Shown here: positions 52,792 through 64,000 of the stretch, in pieces
Layout of the letters: every line of letters starts with the position of its first letter
Numbering within the stretch: the first letter of the stretch is position 1
NCBI GenBank assembly: GCA_023653785.1
Contig: JAMKCH010088370.1
Location: 124,001-188,000, forward strand
Reading direction: 5' to 3'
DNA: 64,000 bases
Origin: Ophioderma brevispina
Taxonomy: Eukaryota > Echinodermata > Ophiuroidea > Amphilepidida > Ophiodermatidae
Notes under the pieces: generated by a model
The model's database searches: none
The model's input: the letters and a program-made list of their open reading frames with translations, nothing else
What the model was told of the DNA's origin: nothing
Translations under genes and position numbers: made by a program

Positions 52792-53268
52792 CAGTGTTTC
52801 CCAACCTGGGATCGTGACCCTTTTGGGGTTGCAGGCCCTTAAGAATGGGGTCGCGAAGCTAACTTCGAAAAAAATCACAAAGTTCATTTGAATAATTCGG
52901 AAAAAAATCATGAAAAGGTGCTCTTCTTCTAAAAAGTTTAGATACCGATGTCAATTAAAGAACCCGATTGCTGAGCATTAGACCAGTCTTGGACTGAAAA
53001 TTTTACCGGCCCGGGAAATTGAAAGGCAATTAGTCTATTCAGCAAAATAAACCACCTCCTCACGCCCATTTAGTATATCCGGCCCATTTTAGGGCTCAAG
53101 CGGCCCCAAATAGCCCAAAAACTGAGCGGCCCATCGGGAATTTTCCCAACTCTGCATTAGAGTCCATTGGACTCAATGTTGGCTAACAAGACAAAAGTGT
53201 GGGGGGGGGGTCAGCCCAACCTTATCATTTGGAAATGGGGTCTCAGGCAAAAAAGTTGGGAACCCCTG
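52792..53268. mobile_element. hAT-type MITE inside the SINE
   Basis: Termini are CAGTGTTTCCCAACCTGGG and the inverse of CAGGGGTTCCCAACTTTTT. Flanking 8-mers TCCTAAGA (52784-52791) and TTCTAAGA (53269-53276) differ at one position, consistent with an hAT target-site duplication. Length 477 bp, of which 171 bp is a second insertion. No transposase. Confidence 0.85.
52984..53154. mobile_element. Second hAT-type MITE nested in the first
   Basis: Starts CAGTCTTGGACTGAAAATTT and ends in the inverse of CAGAGTTGGGAAAATTCCCG. It is flanked by CATTAGAC (52976-52983) and CATTAGAG (53155-53162), an 8-bp duplication with one mismatch. Length 171 bp. Confidence 0.75.
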
Positions 53269-53599
53269 TTCTAAGACCATTGTAAATTGTGAATTCAAGC
53301 CCCACTTCGGTCAACGTGTTTGTGTCCCTGGGCAAGATACTTAATCTTAATTGCCTCTTTGACCCAACTGAATCTGGGGAGCTAAATATTACAATCTAAG
53401 TGATGATAGGGATGTACGCTGATAGGGACGTACATAAAATCTGGAACTCTAATGGCACCATTCTGTTGGTCAAGTTGAAGGAGGAACTATGGCTTTCCAG
53501 ACATTCCTGAAATCACACAGAAGACAGGTAAAGATGAGAATATTGATGTTCAGGCTTGTTGCAAACATGATTCAACCACCATAAACCAAGAGTCGACAG

Positions 53600-54060
53600 G
53601 TGGTTGAGTGGATTATTTATTTTATTTATTTCTATTTATGTCTTATTTAGCCTGGATAGAGCATTCAGTGTTCAGACATTGCTTTCCAATGATGCCCATG
53701 GTTCTGGGACTGTTTGGGACAGTCAAGGGCTTCCACCCTACTCTTAAATCAAAAACTGGACTGCGAGTACATGACGTGATTCTCTGTGTACATGGGACCA
53801 ACGGCTCTAACGTACCCTCTCGACGGGGATCGGGTTACTTCATGGTTCGTTTACCCAAAGTCGATGAGAAATGAACCATGGAAGACGGAATTCTAGTTTA
53901 ATTTCAAATTAGTTCTATTACAAATTCAAATCAACAATTTTAGTTACCGAATCGAATCCACAACAAGCCGGGCCCTGCAGGGACTCGAAACTGAGGACAT
54001 CCTGCACAAAGGCGAATACCCCTAACAGGTGGCCATGCTCTTACAAACAAGTTGAAGCCG
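53600..54060 (-). mobile_element. tRNA-derived SINE, minus strand (same family as 7.7 kb)
   Basis: On the minus strand the head reads GCATGGCCACCTGTTAGGGG ... GTTTCGAGTCCCTGCAGGG (A- and B-box-like). The body then shares AATTCCGTCTTCCATGGTTC, GGGTAAACGAACCATGAA and GGTCCCATGTACACAGAGA with 7716-8157. The tail is a TAAATAAAATAAATAA microsatellite. The 88-codon plus frame here is therefore spurious. Confidence 0.8.
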
Positions 54061-54615
54061 CTCATAAGAGCTTTTCAAACGTATGAAATTAGTAGAGGAC
54101 CATTACCCCCAAATTAAAAGGTGACTTTTTAGGAACTAAGATGGTAAGGAGATGTTATGTCAATGGGGTTAACACATTTGTCAAAACTATTAGGCACTAT
54201 CAGTGATTTGCTAAATCAGAAAATTGAAAAAATCATCAAAAATCAGATTTTTGCATTGTTTGTAGCAGTACAGGTATCCTAAACATACCCTGAAATGATA
54301 GGACCAGAAGCACCCAATAAGGACAAAATCGGAAGTTTTAGTCATACTGTCCCGTCGGACACTTACTACAACACGTAATGAATGGAGATTTTATATTTTG
54401 AACACTGCCGTTTTTTCCTTTTTTTTCCTTTCGTAATTTTGTCAGTTGGAAAAACTAATTATGAGAATTCTACAGGACTTGCTTTCATTTTTAAGCGATT
54501 CCTGCAAATTAATAGATTTTGACTCTTTCGGATAAATAGTGCCTTTAAAACAGATTCGAAACAAGTGCATGTGATGGTTACGATAAATAGGATATTTTCA
54601 AAACCCATCAGTAGT
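54061..54615. other. Mostly unique; repeat fragment at 54225-54290
   Basis: CAAAAATCAGATTTTTGCAT...AGCAGTACAGGTATCCTAAACA matches the lead-in of the 36.2-kb repeat. No gene seen. Confidence 0.5.
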
Positions 54616-54617
54616 AT

Positions 54618-54790
54618 GTGCCGATTAGGCACCATGGCGCTGAACAAGATCGTAAACCAAGTTGATGTAACGAATCATTGGAGTCGTACGTGCCGATCGC
54701 CCATAAATGGACGATTTCCGTAAACAAAACTGATGTGATGGAACGATTATGAGTCGTTACGTGCCGATATTGGCCCACAATGGAGCTGTG
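54618..54790. repeat. Tandem repeat, two to three units with GTGCCGAT core
   Basis: GTGCCGAT(T/C/A)...CAC/CCAYAATGG...GATG followed by a GTCGTACGTGCCGAT-type junction recurs about every 75-90 bp. A further fragment (GACGTGCCGAGTGCCCACAA) lies at 55988. Confidence 0.65.
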
Positions 54791-54859
54791 TGATTTCGAG
54801 CCGAGAAGAAGCAATATGATAAGGAATGGTTTAGGTCTGTAGAGACCTAGAGCTTAAAT

Positions 54860-56400
54860 ATTAGGAAGCTGTTAAAATGGGCCATAAGTCAGTGTCATTA
54901 TTTTAGCACTAAGTATATAAGGTCTTGTGCACTCTTGTTGGTGTACATATTGCAAAATCCTTCTCATTCAAAGCAATGCTATAGGTCAAAGCACTGCTTA
55001 ACACGCCTTTGTAATTCAAAGTGCATTCATACTTAACCTTCTAACATCATACCGCTCAAGGTAGAAACCCAGTTCGCTCGTTAAAATGATTTAAGAGTAA
55101 ATTTGTTGCCATCAGGTATATATTACTTGAAAAGTTAATGCTGAGTTTAGAGGAAGCAACTTTGGTGTTAAGAAACACTTGTGTTTTAGATTGTCTATGA
55201 ACGGACTGGTCAAAAGTCACAATTTGGGCCCCATGTCATCTTTATCCAAGTCATTTTCTCAGGCAATATAAATCGCATGAACTCGATTCGATCAAGGTTA
55301 ATATCCTTATAATTGCAGAAGATGGGGACACTAACCATTATATAGGTAGTGTGTCATATTATAATGAAAGCAAAAGGGGTTTCGTAGAGTACACATGTTA
55401 CTAAAACTGTCAGTATGGCCCGATGCGTAGCGTCTCTGTGAGACCTCAACACTGAACTGTATAGGGGTAAATGTATGATCACACACATGAGGACAATCTG
55501 CATACTGGCCTTCTGGCTATAGTTTACTGGGTTAAGTGATGCTTCGCTTCTACCATCTTTACATCACTTTCCCCAAGAAATTTCTTTCACATTAGATTTT
55601 AAGTATAGACCAAAATACAGAGTAGTCAAAAAAAGGTTTACCACCCGTTTTCCATTGCAAAGAATTCCCAAAAGTGGTTGACATATCAAAATAGTTTGAG
55701 GGTGATTATTAACTACAATATCTTTGAAAACCTGGTGAAAAGGTGTAAAAACAAAAGCTGAAATGACAAAATGGCTGCAATCTAGAGAAAAAAAAACACT
55801 TTCACCACTAAGTCTATGAAACTCTGTTGGCGGTCACGATTAATCCACGATTGATACCCACACATTGAACAATGCACCCTGTCCATGGTTAACCGAAATG
55901 TCTGAAAAATATGCCAAATAAATAAGTAAAAAATTCATGGAATATGCAAAATGAATGCGCCAAAAGCTACACATTTACAAACAATCGACGTGCCGAGTGC
56001 CCACAATGAGCTTGTGTGACTTTTGTGAATGCCTGTCAAAATGAGCCATAAGTCAGTGTCGTATTTTACTAGGGTTTATTTTGTGCATGTTGACGTCAAA
56101 ATGGTCCCCAATTCAGTTTCATATTTGAACTGGACGACATTTTGTGAATCTGTGTTTAAATGGTTCACAAGTCAGAGTGTTGTATTGTATTAGGTGCATG
56201 TGCCTGTGTCAAAATAGTCCAACAAGTCGTATCAGTTCGTCGGCAGGTCCCCAAGTATATGTTCACAATAAAAATTGTTGGACAGGGTCATTTTTACATG
56301 GGCTTTCACAAATACAATAGGCAATTCGACCTTTTGCTATGTCCACTTTCCCTGCACACTTGCAGTTAAATCGATGGAAACCAGGTCCATGTTATAGCAA
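54860..56400. repeat. Degenerate edge of the 61-bp minisatellite with unique DNA
   Basis: Isolated units such as GGGCCATAAGTCAGTGTCAT occur at about 54880, 56042, 56100 and 56160, separated by unique AT-rich sequence. 56400-56800 is unique. No gene seen. Confidence 0.65.
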
Positions 56401-56809
56401 TGAGAATTCAATTCCTGAGGCCAAGATTAAGGTTATATATTTTCCGTGGTCTTCGCTTTTTAAAAGAGATAGAGTAAAACGTACACACACTTTTTTGTAG
56501 TAACAATTCAATTAATGATTTGGGATGCTTTAAAATTTGGTGGGATTTCTTAACTTCAGAGACCACGCTTTCAAAACCTAAAATTTGTCCGCTTTTAATT
56601 CGTTGTTTTTAACCTTCAAACCCACCTTTCAGTTCATGTTAGACCAGATATGTAGTTGAATATCCAGAGCATTTTCGACCAGCTATTGAGGTCCACAGCG
56701 ATGTATTGTCTTCTCGTGTACAGAAATAACGCATGTTAGCGTGACACGTTCGCCCGCAGATTGACATGGATCTCTTACTTTTTACAACTAAGGTGGCCAT
56801 TTGTGATAT

Positions 56810-59800
56810 GCTTCGTCAAAATGGTTTACAAATCAGGACACATTAGGTAAGTGCCTATGTTTAAATGGTCCACAAAATGCAGTGTCATATTTTAACTTGG
56901 GAACATTTAGTGAATGTCTGCGTCAAAATGGTCCACTTAGGCAGTGTTATTTTAAACTAGGGGAATTTGTAATTGCCCATGTAAAAAGGGTCCGCAGTAA
57001 GTGTCATATTAGATAGGTGACATTATGCGAATGCCTGTGTCAAAATCTCCACAAAGCAGCGTAGTAATTGAAACTAGGTGGTGAATCATGTAAGCACAGC
57101 CTGTGCCAACATGGTACACAAAGTTAGGTCATCTTCTAACTTGGTGACATTTTGTGAATGCCCATGTAAAATGGGCCAAGTCTATGTAATATTTAACTGA
57201 AGCACTTTGTGAAATGTGATGTTTCCAAAGGGTCCCAAGCAGTGTCATATGTATTAGGGACATTAGCAAGTGGCCGGTGTCAAAATCATCCACAGAGTTC
57301 GAACTAGGAAACAGTGCCTGTGTTTTGAAAATGGCTCCACAAGTCAGGTCGTATTTTAACAGTCCACCCCCACCAGGTGCCATTTGTGAATGCACGTCAA
57401 ACTGGTTCACAAATCCAGTGTCATATTTTAACTCGAGGGTATTTTTGTGAAATATAGGGAATTATGCAAGGCCTGTATCACATCAATCCACAAATCAGGT
57501 GTATAAATAGGAGAAATTATTGTAAGTGCCTGTGTTTAATATTGGTCCACAAATCACGTGTCATAATTTAAACAGGACATTTAGTGAATGACTGCGTCAA
57601 CATGGTCCATTGAGCAGTGTCATATTTTAACTAGCTTACATTTTGTAATTGCCCATGTAAAAATGGCCCTAGTCTGTGTCATATTTTGACTTTGAAGCAT
57701 TTTGTGAATGTTGATATCAAAATGGTCCACAAGTCAGTGTCACTTTATGTACGGTGAATGTATGCAAGTGCCTGTGGTCAAAAGCATCCACCAAATCAGA
57801 GTCGTAATTTAATAGGTGAAATCATTGTAAGTGCCTGTGTCAAAATAATACACAAGTTGGTGTCATATTCTAATTGACATTTTGTGAATGCCCATGTTAA
57901 AATGGCCCCAAGTCTGTGTCATATTTTAACTTTGAAGCATTTTGTGAATGTTGATGTCAAAATGGTCCGCAAGTCAGTGTCATATTTATATAGGTGACAT
58001 TATGCGAATGCCTGTGTCAAAATCATCCCCAAATCAGAGTCGTAATTTAACTAGGTGACATCATGTAAGTGCCTGTGTCAAAATGATACACAAGTTTATT
58101 AGTTATCGGGTGAAGCAGAGCTATGATACAGGGAATTATCATGCACGAAGCCCCATGCCGGGTGAAGCCAAAGGCTGAACCCGGTATGGGGCTAAGCGCA
58201 TGGTAATTCCCGTATCAGAGCGATGCTGATCACGATAACGAATTTATCATACCACTAAGTCATTCAAAATATATTTATAATAACAAAACACGTCTGGTCT
58301 TTATTAAAAACAAATATTTTTTCCATAAATAAAGTATTATAACCCAACTTTTATGCCCAACATGTAAAAGCAAAGAATCACACCCGCTCTGTAAATGGAT
58401 CAGGCGAGTACGGGGACACTGACCGGATATAATGTGTAGTATGCACTGAATACGCGCTCACTGACCTGATACAAAAATATACCCGGTAGGCAGTATCCTT
58501 TGATCTCTCCTTAGTGGTATGATAAAGTGTCGTATTCTAACTAGGGTCAGGTTGTGAGATGCCCATGTTAAAATTGCGCATTGCCCTAGTCTGGGTTATA
58601 TGTTTTAAATTTCTGAAAGCATTTTGTGAATGGTCGATGTCCAGAATGCTGACACGCAAGATCCAGTGTATATTTTAATAGGTGAATTATGCGAGTGACC
58701 TGTGTCAACATCGTGCCACAAAGCCAGTAGTCAAAATTTTAACTTCGGTGACATTGTTGCAATGCGCTGCGTCAAGAAGTCGTCCACATCGTCCAGTATC
58801 AAAATTTTAACTTGGTGAAATTTTGCGAATGCCTGCGTCAAAATCGTCCACAAATCGTAATTTAACTAGATGACATCATGTACGTGCCTGTGTAAAAATG
58901 GTCCACAAGTGAGTGTCATATTCAACTAGGTTCCCTTTTGTGAATGCCCATGTTTAAAAATGGACCCTAGTCTGTGTCATATTTTAACTTGAAGCATTTT
59001 GTGAATGTTGATGTTCAAAATGGTCCGCACAAGTCCAGTGTCATATTTATATAGGTGATATTATGCAAGTGCCTGTGTCAAAATCGTCCACAAATCAGTG
59101 TCATATTTTAACTGAGACTTTAGTGAATGTCTGCGTCAAAATGGTCCATTAGTCAGTGTCCTATTTTAACTAGGTGACATTGTAATTGCCCGTGTAAAAA
59201 TGGTCCTAGTCTGTGTCATATTTTAAAACGTTTGAAGCATTTTGTGAATGTTGTGAGTCACAATGGTCCGTAAGTCAGTGTCATATTTATATAGGTGACA
59301 TGTTAGCAAGTGCCTGCATCAAAATAGTCCACAGAGTTGTAACTAGGAAAAACAGTGCCTGTGTTAAAATGGTACAAAAGTACAGTGTGTATTTTAACTA
59401 GGTGCCATTTGTGAATGCCCATCAAATGGTTCACAAATCAGTGTCATATTTTAACTATAGGGGTTTTGTGAATATAGGCGACATTTTGCAAAATCATCCA
59501 CAACTCAGCGTTGTATAACTAGAGGAGACATATGTAAGTGCTGTGTTAAAGGTTCCAGGAATCAGTGGCATATTTTAACTGATACATTAGTGAATGTCTG
59601 CATCCAAAAAATGGTCCATTAGTCAGTGTCATATTTTAACTAGGTGACATTTGTGAATGGCAATGTAAAATGTGTCATATGTAACTTTGAAGCATTTTGG
59701 GAATGTTATGTCAAAAAAATGGTCCGCCAAATCAGTGTCCATAGTGATATAGGGGACATTATGCAAGTGCTTGTATCAAAATCGTCCACAGAGTTTTTAA

Positions 59801-61520
59801 CTAGAAACAGTGCTGTGTTAAAAGATTCAAAATAGTGTCATATTATATAGGTGACATTTTGCAAGTGCCTGTATCAATTCGTCCCAGAGAGTTGTAACTA
59901 ATAGGAGACATTGCCCATGTTAAAATGGTCCACAAGTCAGTGTCATATTTTAACTGTTCCATTTGTTAATGCCCGTCAAAAAGGTTCACAAATCAGTGTC
60001 ATATTTTAACTATAGTGTTTTTTGTGAATTAGAGCGACATTTTGCACAATCATCCCAATCAGAGGTTGTATAACTAAGCGACATTATGTAGTGCCTTTGT
60101 TAAATGGTCCATGAATCAGTGTCATATTTTAAAACTGATACATTTAGTGAATGTCTGCATCAAAATGGTTCCCTTAGGTCAGTGGCATATTTTAACTATT
60201 TACATTTTGTGAATCACATGTTAAAATGTGTCTATTTTAACTTTGAAGCATTTTGTGAATGTTGATGTCAAAATGTCCCTAATCAGTGTCCATATTTATT
60301 AGGTGCCATTAATGCAAGTGCGGTATCAAAATCGTCCACAGAGTTCTAACTAGGTGACAGGCCCTGTGTTAAATTATTATTCACCATAGGTCCTATTTAT
60401 ATAGGTGACATTTTGCAAGTGCCTGTATCAATTCGTCCAGAGAGTTGTAACTATAGAGAATTGCCCATGTTTAAATGGTCCACAAGCATTGTCGTATTTT
60501 AACTAGGTGCCATTTGTAAGGTCGACAATGATGGTTCACAAATACAGTGTCCTATTTTAACTAGGGTAATTTTGTGACTAAAGGTGAATTATGCAAGTGC
60601 CCTGTATTCAAAAATCATCACAAATCGAGTTGTTATAAAACTATAGGGACCATTATGTAAGTGCCTGTGTTTAAATGGTCCACAAATCAGTGTCATATTT
60701 TAACTGAGACAGTTAGTGCATGTCTGTGTCAATTGGGTCCATTAGGTCAGTGTCATATTTTTAATAGGTCACATTTTGTAATGGCCCTAGTTGTGCATAT
60801 TTTAACTAGGTGACATTTTGTGATAGGCCCATGTCACAATGGTCCGTAAGTCAGTGTAATATTTATATAGGTGACATTATGCAAGTGACCTGGTGTCAAA
60901 TCGTCCACAGTCAGCTATCAAAATTTAACTTGTCACATTTTTTGCGAATGCTGTGTCAAAATTGTCGACAAATCAGAGTCGTAATTTAACTAGGTGACAT
61001 TATGTAAGTGCCGTATCAAAATCGTCCACGAGTTGTAACTAGGAGCCAGTGCCTGTGTTAAAATGGTCCACAAGTTCAGTGTTAGTAATTTAACTAGGTG
61101 CCATTTGTGATATGCCCGTCAAAGGGTTCACAAATCAGTGTCATATTTTAACTATGAGTCCGTAGTGAATGTTTGTGTCAACATGGTCGCATTAGTCCGT
61201 GTCATATGTTAACTATAGGTGTCAAAATGTTCCACAAGTCAGTATCATATGTTTACTTGGTGCATTTTTGGCTTGTCTGTGTCAAAATCGTCCACAATCA
61301 GTGTCAGATTCTAACTAGGTCTAATTTGTGTGAATGGCCCGTAAATGGTTCACAGTCAGTGTCAATATTTTATCTAAGAAACGATTTAGTGAATGTCTGT
61401 TTCAAAATGTCCATTAGTCCAGTTACAATATTTTAACTAGATGTATTTGTGATATTCATGTCAAAATGTTCAACACGTCTGTGTTCATAATCTAACAATA
61501 GGTGACATTTTGTGCTTTGC
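56810..61520. repeat. Minisatellite, about 61-bp unit, roughly 70 copies
   Basis: The unit is GTGACATTTTGTGAATGCCT, GTGTCAAAATGGTCCACAAG, TCAGTGTCATATTTTAACTA, G. Sub-families differ by GCAAGTGCCTGT, CCCATGTAAAAATGG and TTTGAAGCATTTTGTGAATG. Unit length is disturbed by many single-base deletions. It is interrupted once, at 58094-58526. Frames crossing it are short and inconsistent. Confidence 0.95.
58102..58526. mobile_element. Compound insertion in the minisatellite: palindrome plus MITE
   Basis: 58102-58239 is a near-palindrome: arms of about 61 bp begin GTTATCG and share GATAC.GGGAATTA, CATGC, AGCCCCAT and CCGGGT around a GAAGCCAAAGGCTGA loop. Directly next to it, TTTATCATACCACTAAG (58243-58259) pairs with its inverse at 58510-58526, bounding a 284-bp MITE. 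The minisatellite resumes at GTGTCGTATTCTAACTAGG. Confidence 0.75.
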
Positions 61521-61524
61521 CCAT

Positions 61525-62035
61525 TATATTCAAACAAATAAACGAAAGAACTTTTCCCCATTTGTTGCTCCCCTTTTTTTTAGTAAAAAAGGAAATTTGC
61601 TATTTTTTAACAATTGCCCCTATTTTATTTTTTTACCATAAGGGATTGATTTGTTAGTTATAAATTTAACCAAGAGGTGATAAAATTATTTTGTCTATGG
61701 GAGAAGGCCTTGCTTATTCTCGATACTTACTGGAGCAAACACGTCTAGTATCTTTACAACTTGTAACACTTCAATGATTATTCCGATAACTTACTTGATG
61801 CATTGTGGTAGGTGTACTGATGACCCACTCTCTTCAAGGGAACTTATCCAGTAGACGTGATTATAATGCAAAGTATCTATTACCTAGGGATAAATCAACA
61901 AAAAAAGGAAAAATCGTTGAAAATATAAAAGCATCAGACAATGTAAATTCAATCAGTATTAATTTTTGTGAACACTAATAAACATGCTAACAATTAAAGC
62001 AGACACCATGACTGACAATCATGAAATATAAAAAA
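61525..62035. other. No gene seen
   Basis: AT-rich DNA following the minisatellite. Confidence 0.45.
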
Positions 62036-62039
62036 GGGG

Positions 62040-62625
62040 ACATTGCAGTGGTCTCCAAATATTGGTCGTCCAATTATGTGGGCAAATAGGCTATGTGTAG
62101 AGCAATATAATTGACCCTAAGTGATCCCTGAATGACATCTGACCTCCTCATTTGTTACCCCACATAAGCCCTATTGTCTCCTGTTTTAGCATCGAGTATT
62201 GAAATCGATCCATAACTGCACTAAAAAGCTACCGTAAGTTGAAAGTATCAACCCAAAGGTATAGATGAGTTGACATGTGACGTCAGCGCCGGGAAATGAA
62301 CAAAGCATTGCCCGGTAGTATGCGTGAGCACCTGCAGGGCTTGTGCTTTTAATTCGTGCTCAATCAGGCGTGATAAGGCTATTGAATGATGTAACTCTAT
62401 GGGCATACTCTTCACACCTCTAACATGTCAGTATAGACCAGGTGCTAACTTGTGTTTGTAAACATTAATGTCACCTCATCTATATACTAGAGCAATATAA
62501 TGACCTTAAGTGACCCCCCAAATAACCTTTGACCTCATTTGTTTCAATGTCCCAATGTATAAGCATACCAAGCAAAAGCATACAACATATGAATCCATCA
62601 CTGTACTAAAAAGCTAGACAACATT
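62040..62625. repeat. Related copy of the 24.5-kb repeat, split by a MITE
   Basis: ATTATGTGG, GTAGAGCAATATAATTGACCCTAAGTGATCCC, GACCTC, CCCACATAAGCC and CTGCACTAAAAAGCTA match 24490-24890. The second unit resumes at ACTAGAGCAATATAATGACC (62487) after the insertion at 62259-62485. Confidence 0.7.
62259..62485. mobile_element. MITE with about 17-bp terminal inverted repeats
   Basis: The left end TATAGATGAGTTGACAT and the inverse of the right end (TATAGATGAGGTGACAT) match at all but one base. It lies inside the 62.0-kb repeat. The interior contains TGACGTCA, a perfect CRE palindrome, near 62277. Confidence 0.75.
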
Positions 62626-62994
62626 TTAACCAAAAGTGTATACACTCTTTTGCAATACAAATATTAATATTTGACTTGGGAATTCTTTTGTCTTCTATTG
62701 CTTTTACACTTGTTTATTGTACTCTTTCTCTTAAAGAGAGACTGGTGGCTGTATCTGGGATTTGTAGGAACATAATGTTTACGTCTATCAAAACTACAGC
62801 ATTCCTGCATGCGAAAGTTGAAAGCAAACTTAATTAAGTATCACTCTTGTGCTTAGTAAAGTTATGAAATGGGAACAATCACCTTTATATGGTAAACTGA
62901 ACTGAAATGATCTTATTGAACTGAGCAGTGTACGTCACAATGTTTTCACACAATACAAAGAAAATGACATCTTAAATAATACTGCATTTAAACA

Positions 62995-63295
62995 GGATTT
63001 CATGATCCACAGTCTCGTCCTCCAACTTACCTAAAAAGTTGAGATTTTTAAATCGTCTGCCTAACCTTACTTGCAAATTTGATCTTCTCTTGAAGAAGTT
63101 TGTAATTTTGTATTTTCTGTCTGTAAATGGACAGAAATTACAACACAGTGGCCTATGGGGCAGTGTGATGCAACCATTTGCCCACAACATCAAAACACAA
63201 AATCAGAAAAAATTTAGGAAACAAGATTTTCTCGGGGATAATCTAGTGAACCATAATCCAAAATGAGGTGTAAGGATCGAGAAATGCACCTTTGA
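62995..63295. mobile_element. Third copy of the TTAA MITE family (28.9 kb)
   Basis: GATTTCATGATCCACAGTCTCGTC, AACTTACCTAAAAAGTTGAGATTTTTAA, TGGACAGAAATTACAA, AATCCAAAATGAG and GAGAAATGCACCTTTGA match 28880-29196 in order. Termini are less well preserved. Confidence 0.75.
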
Positions 63296-63689
63296 GCTGT
63301 GCACCTGTATGTACTGAATTTAATTTTCCCATGATATTGTTGGGTTCGAAATGTCATGAAATGTTGGTTGCATAAACAATTAAAACTACCAGACATCATA
63401 ATGACACATGACTTATTAAAGTGGAATATTATGGCCCGATTTAGTTTTAATCTTGATTGAAAGACCTTAACCATAAAATTATATCTAAATAGTTTAGCGT
63501 CAATATTTCAATCCCTTTTGATATGAGAGCTAAAAATGTGATTTTCTAAGCCCAAGTGAGATCGTAATTTCCAAGAATGTTATTGTATTCTTTAATCACT
63601 TTTCATTATCAATTGAAAGCTTTGGTTCATGGGTAGGTACAGACCAAAAGATATTCATTCATCTCTAACCCAATAAAAGATACAGGCTC

Positions 63690-63855
63690 TCAAACTTTTT
63701 TTTGCAAAGGGTCCATATTACCCATGCGTCGGCAATATGGACCACCCCGTTATTTATAATAGAGGCGGGGTAATACGGACCCCATATGGTAAATATTGCC
63801 CCGTCCCATAAAGTTTTTACATGGGAATATAGGGTGTCCATATTATCCCAGATCA
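63690..63855. repeat. Inverted repeat with TCCATATTACCC motifs
   Basis: GGGTCCATATTACCCATG, GGCAATATGGACCACCCC, GCGGGGTAATACGGACCCCATATGG and GGTGTCCATATTATCCCAG alternate orientation, suggesting a small foldback element. The 63-codon minus frame is a by-product. Confidence 0.45.
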
Positions 63856-64000
63856 CATATACACAAAGTATGCAGCCGTTTTTGAATTAGATGTAAGCTA
63901 GGAATTTGATACATGTACTAATGCATGGGTAATGTCCCTACCATATGTTTTAAAATGTCACTGACAAAATAAGAAAACGTGTTGAAAATTTTAAATTTAA

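Larger units (their letters stand above)
52756..53410 (+). mobile_element. tRNA-derived SINE interrupted by nested hAT elements
   Basis: The SINE parts are GGATAAAGTGCAGAACTCAT up to 52791, then (after the insert) CATTGTAAATTGTGAATTCA, AGCCCCAC, TGTTTGTGTCCCTGGGCAAG. The minus-strand copy at 19950-20240 has the same blocks without insertion, providing the empty site. Confidence 0.8.

Noticed and set aside
53608..53874. 88-codon plus frame as a gene
   Set aside because: It is antisense to a SINE whose second copy lies at 7716-8157.

Overview
The window looks like intronic and intergenic DNA of a marine invertebrate deuterostome. An echinoderm or hemichordate is most likely, but this is inferred from texture only: AT-rich DNA, frequent GGCCTATA words, many tRNA-derived SINEs, dense MITEs, and dispersed TGACCTTTGACC repeats. 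There are no bacterial-style operons, no rRNA and no convincing functional tRNA gene. Nearly all long open frames are chance frames in repeats.

One real gene is recognisable: a Ras-specific guanine-nucleotide-releasing factor (RasGRF1/2 type) on the minus strand, read from about 38473 down to 20565. Exons for the REM (RasGEF_N) domain lie at 38255-38473, 35410-35634 and 34264-34476, with low-complexity linker exons at 37347-37526 and 36873-36977. Exons for the CDC25/RasGEF catalytic domain lie at 31116-31284, 25816-26009, 25148-25228, 22335-22454 and 20565-20633. Splice sites are good and exon lengths fit the family, but most exons switch frame internally. In at least one exon the indels cancel so that total length is kept, which looks more like an error-prone long-read assembly than ordinary decay. 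The 5' part (PH, IQ, DH, PH) and the last C-terminal exon were not found. Two further exon-like frames of unknown identity (31480-31650 and 30193-30399) sit in the intron that interrupts the catalytic domain.

Layout. 1-20 kb: a 1-kb tandem duplication, a TA-flanked 1.5-kb DNA transposon, several MITEs including an hAT type with a perfect 8-bp target-site duplication, a tRNA SINE, a large TA-flanked element carrying a 5'-truncated LINE, a second LINE remnant, and a 107-110-bp tandem repeat. 20-38.5 kb: the RasGRF exons, with introns full of foldback elements, TTAA-flanked MITEs and nuclear-receptor-like repeats. 38.5-64 kb: three large minisatellites (39-bp, about 83-bp and about 61-bp units), SINEs (one carrying an hAT that carries another hAT), more MITEs and CCAAT-rich duplications.

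I found no new biological system. The most informative parts are the nested and filled/empty-site transposon records and the disrupted but correctly spaced RasGRF exons.
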